Origin: Ditylenchus dipsaci
Taxonomy: Eukaryota > Nematoda > Chromadorea > Rhabditida > Anguinidae
Direction: 5' to 3'
NCBI GenBank assembly: GCA_004194705.1
Contig: SADC01001307.1
Location: forward strand, 434,001-498,000
DNA length: 64,000 bases
Shown here in pieces: positions 56,903 through 64,000 of the stretch; within the stretch, counting starts at the first letter, position 1, and the number at the start of each line of letters is the position of its first letter. The notes under the pieces are model-generated. The model was not told the origin of the DNA and ran no database searches. It saw only the letters and a list, made by a program, of their open reading frames with translations. Made by a program: the position numbers and the translations under genes.

Positions 56903-59900
56903 ATGTTACCGACGAAAATCAATCCTTTTTTCGATGAGAATAAGAAACCAAGTGTTTGCCAGCCAAACCTAATTGTCTAGCCAATGTCCTCAATTTTCGA
57001 CTATGTATTGCTTTGTTAATGATGTTTAACTTGTTCTGTGGCACATCTATGAGAATGAGTTTAAGTATGGCGGTGGTGTGCATGGTCAATTCTACTGCAG
57101 TCCATAGCGGTCAAAATAGCAGTCTAATATTGAGCACACAATTAGAAGTAGATGAACAGTGCCCACGAGAAATAAATTTCGAAAGCTCAAAACAAAAGGA
57201 TATAATGTGAGTATTGGTTTGTGGTGAAAGTTGGGGCTCTACTGGACTATCGGGTGCCAAAAAATGCCTTCGCCTCCCCCCTGTTGTTTTTTCGCGAAAA
57301 ACAGCTTTGTCCCCCTTGTTCATTATGGTTATTGTAACACTGTGATCATGGTGACCAAAGTGTTTATGGTTAACATAATCACCTTTAACATGATCCCTTT
57401 AATTACAACAGGGAGAACCAAGCTGTTTTTCGCGAAAAACAGCAGGGGAACCAAGGCATATTTTGGCACCCGATAGTCCAGTAAAGCCGTGGCGAAAGTT
57501 CGAAGTATAAAATGGGTATAGAAATAATATAAAATAGAGCAATAGTTTCTGATAGAGTGGCAGGCGTCAAGGAGCTCGCTTTTTAGGCTGTTAGACATAA
57601 TGAGAATACGAAAGCTGCTCCTCTAAACGTAAATTTGCTAAATATGGAAAAAATGGAACTCAAAATTTTTAATTAAAGAACATTTGGTCATTTTTTGTTT
57701 TCGATAAGTAAAGATTTTGACATAAAATCTAATTTTTTTAAAGATTTCGAGTCCCAAATAAAGGACAAATCTTTAAATAAAAAGTTTCCGAGCTCCACTT
57801 TTAGCTTATTGGCGAGTCTTGCAGAGCAAAATAACCAATTTCTTATGAATTTTTATTGTGTTTCATAAAAAAATGTTATGATTATTTTTATGAGTTTTTT
57901 TCTTATGATTTTTTTGTGTTTTCATTAGAAACTAGTAATTTTTAACAGATTTTTTTTGTTCTGATTCATCCTAGTTACCGCAATTTTCTCCAAAATCCTT
58001 TTTTTACAGAATTAAATTTTTTATGCTTGCTGAATTATGACAAAAAGAAGCAGTTCAAATGGCGAATATCCTAATTCTTAGTGAAACCCTTACACAAATT
58101 TCTAAGTAATTCGGATTCTTGAAGACATTTAGCTATTAGTGTGCCTCAGAAACTGTCGTTTTACCCTTAAAACAGTAAAATAGCAGAAAAAAGAATGGTG
58201 TAAATGCAAAAAATGTATTACACGATTTACTTTTTTAGGGTGAGCTATTGTGGACTTCAGCTATGCAATCACAGCTATTTAGCGCATATTTCTACGGTGC
58301 ATTGTTAACTACATGGTTTTCCGGGTACTTAGCAGACAGATTTGGACCTAAATTATTGATTTCAATAGCCACGACAAATTACGTGCTGATTTCATATATT
58401 ACTCCTTTCCTAGCTAATTACAGTTTCTATGCCTATTTGTCTGCTAGAGTCATAATGGGTGCAGGTGAGGTGAGTTTGAGATTTGATATTTCTTTTTCTT
58501 GAAACCGAAAATTACAGAAAATAGCATTGGTCCAGTGATGTCAATAAGTGTATGCGCATTTTCAAAAATGCATATGCATTTTCAAATTGCACAGGCTTTC
58601 AAAATTTCAAAAAATGAATGTCTACTTCAAAAGTGCATGTGCAATTTTGAAAAGTGCAATCGCTCTTTTGGTAGTTCACTGTGCAATTTGATGGCTTATT
58701 GTCATTTGAATATCTGAAAGATGTTCAAGATTCACAATAAGCCGTCCAACTGCACAGTAAATCACCGAAATGCAGATCGACTTTTCAAAATTGCACATGC
58801 CCTTCTGAAGTTTCATGTGCAATTTTAAAAGTGGATACGCATTTTCAAAAACGTATATGCATTTTTCGCACTTATTGACATCACTGCATAGTTCCACTCT
58901 GCTTATTTTGACCTTTTTCAATGAAGCAGAAAAAACTTAAAAATCGCTGAAAGTGGGCGTCTTGTAAATTTAGGGCCTTGTCTACCCTTCTATCGCCTCA
59001 GTTTCCTCCAGATGGTTCCCACCTCAAGAGCGAAGCACAATGGCGGGCTTGTATACCATGGGAAACCAGTTGGGCGCTGTTTTCAACCTACTGATTTCCT
59101 CTAGACTTTGCTCCGTTAATTTATTTGGGGGTTGGCCGTTGATTTTTATGTTTTCGGTCTGTTCTTTAAAAACTTGCTTCACAATTGTGGAAACTATTTT
59201 TCTATAGCCAGTGCCGGTCTATTCAGCGGTCTTCTTTGGATTGTCTTTGTCACAGACAATCCAGCTGATAATAAGTTTATAAATGACCAAGAAAAGCTCT
59301 ACATCCAAAAAGCAACCATTTCACAATGGAGCTCAGAAGCAACGCTTGATAACACCAGCCATCATTCTAAACAAGCAAGATATTTTGGTCAAAAACTAGC
59401 GAGAACTTTTATAAAATTTTAATTTTGATCAATTTTTTATGTGTTCAGTTAGCTTCTGGTCCATTACCTTGGCAAAAGATGATAACCTCTTTGCCAGTGC
59501 TGGCCATGCTTATTGGCAATGCCAGCTTTACGTTTACGGCCATAGTTATGCAATCTTACCTTCCTACCTTTTTCAAGAAGTTCTACAATTGAATTTGTCT
59601 CAAGTAAAATTTTAGAATAATTTTATTGTGGAATCAAAGTCATATGTCACGTTTGTTGCGAAAAGATGATTTTTTGGTGAAAATGCTCCATGATGCTAAA
59701 AAACCAAAGAACAATATTAGGCCGTTATTGGAAGAAATTTTCAAAAATGCTTTGTTTGCCCCTTGTGTCTTTTTCTAAATTTGGAGAAAATACATTTTTT
59801 TCTAAAAGCTGCATAAAAATCAAAAAAAAAAAATCAGCATACCGTATTCTCTCTAATAGAACCACATGTGGTTCTATTTTTCAACCCCCTTGGGGGTGTG

Positions 59901-62900
59901 GTTCTATTAGAGAGTGTGGTTCTATTTTTCAACCTTCTGAAGATATTCAAGCATTGCAGCATACGCGCATAAATTCTTTATTTCGGACTTGGTTCAGTTT
60001 AGGAAGGACGCTAATTTATACTATACTTTTTATTTATTTTGTTTCTTATGGCAGTCATGGTTATATCAATAACCTATATGTGTAAGGATTGCCCAGCTTC
60101 CTTTCCCGCATTCCAGCGAATTTCCTATAGGAAACTATAAGGGAATATTTCCAGAGAAATCTCGCCAGAAAAGATTCATTTGAATCGTAATTTGTCTCGT
60201 GAAGAAACATTAGACACGGGGCAGCAATGCACAAGAAATTCAGTCTTGATATTTTCTGAATTTATTTGCGCTTATGCTCGCCTACGCTCTTTTGTTACTG
60301 CGAAAGAAAGCCAGTGAACTTTTATATGATCAGAATTCGGGCTTTATCTCGCCAGCCCGAGCTCGTAAGTCTGTTCATTCCAGCGTTGGCAAACGCCATT
60401 CCAGTGTTACTTCTATTACTACTAGTTCTAAGTCTGCTAGTACTAATATGATCTCTTCCAGCGATAAGACTATTTCTTCTAGTCACTCTTCTAGGGTTAA
60501 GACTAGATCTTCCAGAGCAAAACCTAAAAGGGGTTTCTCCAGTTCAATATCCAGTCTTGAGTCTCAGACTCTATCCAGATCTACCTCCAGTCCTACATCC
60601 AGTCCTGTTCGAGTTGATGCTCCTCGAGTGTCCTCAACAGCCAGAACTACCCGAGTTGATACGCCTTGTGCGCGTCCTCATCCAGAGCCCGTGCCTAACG
60701 GCCGGGGTAATTTCCAGGTTCCCGAGTGCACTGCTGATGCTCCAAAGGTCTCGTCCTCCTCTTGCCGCCAAGTCTCGCACATGGTTTCGTCCAGCGCCTC
60801 AAGTCACGTCATTTCCTCTGCGCCGGTGAATGATGGTTGTGGTGGTCCAGTCAAGCCAAGTCAGAGGGAATCTCTCCAGAGCTCAACTCCAGCGTCTACT
60901 CCAGTGCTCAAGTGCTATGGTGGTCTCCAGCTCCTCCAGTCCTGCTATGGTGATGACTCCAGCGAAGAAGAAGAGGATACTCCAGAGTCAACAGGATCCA
61001 ATAGTTTGTCTCTTCCTGTTATTTCGCCAGTGTTAATAAAGTTCGTTCCTAATTGTATTTACGGTGCTGTGAGTAAAACCTCCGAGTTTGAGTCGTATTC
61101 TGGTTTTGATTCCCAGGGCAATCCTTGGACAATACACACAACTTGTCAACTTTACTTATGAATAGTTTAATAAGTAATTTTGTTGATCAAGGTGATTATT
61201 GTCACCCGGTCACCATACTCAACTTGATCGACCTAAAAATAAAAAATATATATAGTGAAAATAGGCGTCCCCATAAACCAGAACAGGTCCTAATTCATCA
61301 TCACTCTAGAGATATATCTTTATTATTGAATTATTTTCGCGCTTCCTCAAGACCGATTTCTTGTATCTGCTCAGCCAACTTCTTCTCATCTTGCGCGAGC
61401 TTCACCTTGCCTCGACCACTCGGAACCGGCCCAAGTTTCCTGAAGCAGTGAATGGCGTCATCTTCATATCCATCGGTGGCATTGGGAACTGCGCACGATT
61501 TGAATGACTCAACGATGAGCTCTTTTAAGAGATTCTCCCAGGCTTCGACAATCCATCGGAGTTAGAAGGCTGTTGGCGCAGCTTGAGAGTGTTAAGGGGT
61601 GTGTTCTAATAGAGAGTGTGGTTCTATTAGAGAGTGTGGTTCAAATAGAGAGTGTGGTTCTAATAGAGAGTGTGGTTCTATTAGAGAGTGTGGTTCAAAT
61701 AGAGAGTGTGGTTCTATTAGAGAGTGTGGTTCAAATAGAGAGTGTGGTTCTATTAGAGAGAATACGGTATATTCTATTGAGACTGAAAAGGCCAACTGTA
61801 CTAAAGGCTGCTTCTGGTTCCGAATTTCATTCTGAAAAAAATTAAAAATTTCTACTCTGCGCCATCGGACTGGAAAATGTCTGTTAGGAAAGCAGAAAAT
61901 TGTGTTATTTTATTAATTAACTATATCGCAGCTAGTCCTTTAGTACCTTTGGTACCCTTTTAGTGTTAACTCCACATGCTCTAATAGCTTCACACCGTAA
62001 AAGGACATGAAAAATAACTCCACGTGTGGAGTTATTAGAGAACATACGGTAAATATGGGGAAAAAAAGTAAAACTCGGGAAATTGAAGCCTCAGACAAAA
62101 AAGTACAAGCAATAAGTAAGCAATTCAATAACTCAGAAAGATTTTTCTATCCCACTATCTATTGCAAAAATATGCCTTGATCCCCTGCTGTTTTTTTTCT
62201 TGAAAATTACCTTGGTCCCCTGTTGTTTTTCAGGTGACCATTTAAAGGGGATCAGGGTAACCGTAAACACCCTAATCACCATAATCAGAGTGTCACCACA
62301 ACCATAAGGGGACCAAGGAATTTCTCAAGAAAAACAACAGAGGGACCAAGGCATATTTTTGCAACAGGTAGTGGATAAAGCCAGACAAGTAATAAGTAAG
62401 CGATTCAATAACTCAAAAATATATAATCTTGTTTTAGAATGGTATCTACTCATAATCCGTTTTTTCTTCAACTTGCATTGAAGATCCCATATGGCCGAGC
62501 ATCTGATTTACTAAAAAGCAGAGGAGTGCTCAGTAATACAGCTGCCTGTAGATTATTCAGTCAATTGGTTTTTTCAAGTTTTCAGTTAGTTTTAATTAAA
62601 TTGATGTATTTAGGAAATTTTGGTTACGCCGTTTGCTTTTTACTTATGGCTTATTTGTTGACTGCAGTCAGTTAAATTTGGTTGTTATGCTGCTAGTTCT
62701 ATATGGTATTTTTTAATTCATTTTTATTCTCTCAAAATATCTAAAGCCATCCTAATATTTACTTAAATTATAGGACTAGTTGCACCATCAGCTATTTGCG
62801 GCTTTTTCACTTCTATGTTGTCCTTGCACCAGCCTATAGCGGAGCGATTACTTCCTTGGCCTTTGGTTTTTGCGAACTAACCAGTGCACTTGCGCCAAGT

Positions 62901-63241
62901 ATGGTGGCTTTTTTCAACAAAAATGTTAGTTTTTTTTAATATTTCTAAACTTTTTTTTAAATAAGATATTTTCATTTGAAAATAATTAGGGAACAACTGC
63001 AGAGTGGTCGAGAATTTGGTATGCTGTGTCGTTGATTAACTTAGTGGGTGGCCTGGTGTTCTTGTTTTTCGGATCAGGTTTGTTTTGCCTTTTTAATTAG
63101 AGAAAATACACTATTGTTGGTTTAGCGGATGTGCAAGAGTGGGCTATGCCCAATTACAGCAGTAATAAGAGCGGCATAACAGACAAGAAGGACTCACATA
63201 GTCCTACAAAAAATAATAATATTTCTTCTGATCTTGTGTAA
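56903..63241 (+). CDS. SLC17-type (sialin/vesicular glutamate transporter-like) MFS anion transporter, nine exons
   Basis: Exons: 56903-57206, 58239-58469, 58974-59156, 59208-59387, 59449-59603, 62438-62670, 62774-62924, 62990-63077, 63126-63241. About 549 residues once G/C drop-outs are repaired (C after 56977, G at 57206 and 59156, G at 59577, two C at 62451, C at 62822). The end of exon 4 is unresolved: phase 1 is seen where phase 0 is needed. The first helix LNFRLCIALLMMFNLF precedes a glycosylatable loop (NSTAV, NSSLI). MFS motif A GYLADRFGPK lies at about 131-140, then RVIMGAGEG, WFPPQERSTMAGLYT, GGWPLIFMF, LPWQKMITSLPVLAM and SLAPAYSGAI, all in SLC17 order. Predicted 12 spans; it uses the proton or Na+ gradient to move organic anions or phosphate in lysosome, vesicle or plasma membrane. 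Substrate unknown. The 2.8 kb fifth intron carries a mobile element. Confidence 0.8.
57237..57482. mobile_element. Palindromic element in SLC17 intron 1
   Basis: ctactggactatcgggtgcc and ggcacccgatagtccagtaa are inverted. The arms include cgcgaaaaacagc around a centre with ggttattgtaacac. Related sequence with gacca/cttggtcccctgttg words is at 62155-62372. Confidence 0.55.
58533..58886. mobile_element. hAT-like miniature palindrome in SLC17 intron 2
   Basis: Ends cagtgatgtcaataagtg and cacttattgacatcactg are exact inverted repeats. The arms carry several catatgcattttcaaa-type words. Flanks cattggtc and catagttc agree at six of eight positions, possibly an old 8-bp duplication. Confidence 0.6.
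60274..61161 (+). CDS. Ser-rich 295-residue ORF of unknown function inside an intronic mobile element
   Basis: An uninterrupted frame runs from ATG 60274 to the stop at 61159. After a short hydrophobic start (LAYALLLLRKK) residues 30-120 are dominated by Ser, Thr, Arg and Lys. An acidic stretch DDSSEEEEDTPES lies near 240. No catalytic motif, zinc finger or membrane span beyond the N-terminus is evident, and no family is recognised. Codon composition is much richer in G+C than the surrounding intron. It lies between the two ends (59840 and 61769) of a TACCGTATT-type element within SLC17 intron 5, so it is more likely an element-borne or captured coding sequence than part of SLC17. An ORF this long in repeat-rich DNA could still be chance. 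Confidence 0.4.
   Translation: MLAYALLLLRKKASELLYDQNSGFISPARARKSVHSSVGKRHSSVTSITTSSKSASTNMISSSDKTISSSHSSRVKTRSSRAKPKRGFSSSISSLESQTLSRSTSSPTSSPVRVDAPRVSSTARTTRVDTPCARPHPEPVPNGRGNFQVPECTADAPKVSSSSCRQVSHMVSSSASSHVISSAPVNDGCGGPVKPSQRESLQSSTPASTPVLKCYGGLQLLQSCYGDDSSEEEEDTPESTGSNSLSLPVISPVLIKFVPNCIYGAVSKTSEFESYSGFDSQGNPWTIHTTCQLYL
61329..61571 (-). pseudogene. C-terminal remnant of a pogo/Tigger (DDE_1) type transposase
   Basis: Read on the minus strand, this stretch gives RWIVEAWENLLKELIVESF, then KSCAVPNATDGYEDDAIHCF, and ends LAEQIQEIGLEEARK before a stop. The pattern WV.eAW..l..elI..SFk.CgisN..DGsEDd.ih is typical of the region after the DDE catalytic core in pogo/Tigger/jerky transposases. 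The catalytic Asp residues themselves are absent, and a stop interrupts the frame directly upstream, so it is a fossil. It is antisense to the Ser-rich ORF and SLC17, inside the element 59840-61769. Confidence 0.6.
61961..62051. mobile_element. Small TACCGTATT-family copy with tag actccac
   Basis: The left part has aactccacatgctctaatag. The right part has aactccacgtgtggagttat followed by tagagaacatacggta. The tag (ctccac/gtggag) differs from that of the neighbouring copy at 59840-61769 only 200 bp away. The left terminus is eroded. Confidence 0.4.
62155..62372. mobile_element. Palindromic element before SLC17 exon 6
   Basis: ctatctattgcaaaaatatg and catatttttgcaacaggtag are inverted. The inner arms carry cttggtcccctgttgttttt. 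It ends 65 bp before the exon 6 acceptor. Confidence 0.5.
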
Positions 63242-63291
63242 AAGATTTGTTACAAAAAATAGTTCAAATTGTTTTTAGTGATCTATTTGTA

Positions 63292-63297
63292 ATTAAA
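63292..63297 (+). terminator. Variant poly(A) signal of the SLC17 gene
   Basis: ATTAAA, the commonest variant signal, lies 51 bp after the stop codon at 63239-63241. Confidence 0.4.
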
Positions 63298-63320
63298 GTT
63301 TTTTTTCCGAATTGTTAACA

Positions 63321-63380
63321 TGCCGTATTTATTCTAATGGACTCTGCGATTCCTCTCGCACAATCCCAAATCGAGAGGTG
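63321..63380. mobile_element. Left-end fragment of a TACCGTATT-family copy
   Basis: tgccgtatttattctaatgg is followed by a short hairpin cctctcgcaca...cgagagg. No matching right end was found before the window ends. Confidence 0.3.
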
Positions 63381-63898
63381 TAAGCTCAGTGACAAAAATT
63401 TTCAGGATGTCTTCTTTAAAATATAAAAAAAACGCGACAACAAAAATTTAATATTTGTGGCTGACTATGATGGGCAAGCAAATTCGGAACAAATTTTGGA
63501 TTTGGATTGCCAAAAAAAATACAAAGCTATTAAAAAACAACATTTATAACCCTGCGGCACCTTGTGTTTATGGTTATACAAATAAAAATTTGATTTTTTT
63601 AATGTATTTTTTCAATTTTTAAAGAATATCACAGAACTTAAAAAACACCAAATATGTTTTGAATATCAATTTGACTGATTGATAAAAAAATAAAATCTTA
63701 AAGACAATTGTCGAATAAATTTGTCCTGCAACGAAATTTTCTCAGCACAATAGTTTTGTTCAATTTGTGTTTACAAAACATGTTATGCAAAATGTTATTT
63801 ACAGCCATGGAGGTGGAGCATCAAAGTTCATCAACCGTGCATGTTTACCCTTTGTATCGAGTAATTTCTCTTTTTCATAAACTAACTATAAATTCACT

Positions 63899-64000
63899 AT
63901 GATCCACCAATTTTTGAAATCTTCTGCTATTATAAGTCCTCGGTTATCTTCTGGAGTCCGAAATGCCATTTCTTCAAGAACAAATGCAACTAAGAAAGAG
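63899..64000 (+). CDS. Start of an unidentified gene, cut by the window end
   Basis: An open frame of 34 codons begins with ATG at 63899 and runs off the window (MIHQFLKSSAIISPRLSSGV, then RNAISSRTNATKKE). It is rich in Ser, Arg and Ile and has almost no acidic residues, as in an amphipathic mitochondrial import presequence. The length is too short to name a family. It may instead be a chance frame: the upstream DNA shows no clear promoter. Sequence beyond 64000 would decide. Confidence 0.35.
   Translation, partial: MIHQFLKSSAIISPRLSSGVRNAISSRTNATKKE

Larger units (their letters stand above)
59840..61769. mobile_element. TACCGTATT-ended element with tag gtggttct, in SLC17 intron 5
   Basis: The left end is taccgtattctctctaatag, then gaaccac and its complement gtggttct, then tatttttcaaccccc. 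The right end is an array (61602-61760) of about nine gtggttcta/caaatagagagt units of 18 bp, ending in gagaatacggta. It encloses the Ser-rich ORF and the antisense pogo-type transposase tail. The flanking dinucleotide is TA on both sides if the ends are TA-(CCGTATT), consistent with a TA target. It is the only copy of this family here with coding content. Confidence 0.6.

Noticed and set aside
61573..61845. ORFs with ESVVLIESVVQ or ECGSIRECGSN repeats
   Set aside because: They are translations of the gtggttctattagagagt array at the right end of the mobile element.

Overview
The window is metazoan nuclear DNA: AT-rich, intron-containing and packed with repeats. Three solute-carrier genes with many small exons and GT-AG introns (down to about 47 bp), plus an F-box gene, sit among palindromic mobile elements. 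An F-box protein with a long C-terminal domain, compact introns and the transporter repertoire would suit a nematode, but nothing here proves the phylum. I assign no species.

Layout. From 1 to 23.7 kb there is no gene that I can support. This stretch is a mosaic of foldback-like elements, pogo-like and hAT-like miniature elements and one Mutator-like transposase remnant at 6.69-6.99 kb. At 23.7-25.8 kb (+) is an F-box protein gene with four exons. At 31.7-36.7 kb (+) is an SLC7 (LAT/AAT-type) amino-acid transporter with 14 coding exons. At 38.65-48.99 kb (-) is an SLC4 sodium-coupled bicarbonate transporter with 27 coding exons; it converges on SLC7. At 56.9-63.24 kb (+) is an SLC17/sialin-like anion transporter with nine coding exons. 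Its largest intron holds a 1.9 kb element with a Ser-rich ORF and an antisense pogo-type transposase tail. At 63.9 kb (+) the window ends inside a possible new gene. The three carriers are plasma-membrane or vesicular transporters (amino acids, bicarbonate, organic anions). I see no evidence that they are co-regulated.

Two patterns stand out. First, at least a dozen separate elements have inverted arms built from a short word repeated in tandem. The word differs from element to element but is shared by both arms of one element. Several of these have exact 8-9 bp target-site duplications. Second, a scattered family has TACCGTATT...AATACGGTA ends. Each copy carries its own short tag next to a constant TATTAGAG and TATTTTTCAACC block.

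Every reading-frame break in the four genes is repaired by adding G or C, almost always in a G or C run. This suggests base drop-out in the assembly rather than pseudogenes. The exon models are manual, from splice signals and remembered family alignments, and need RNA data.
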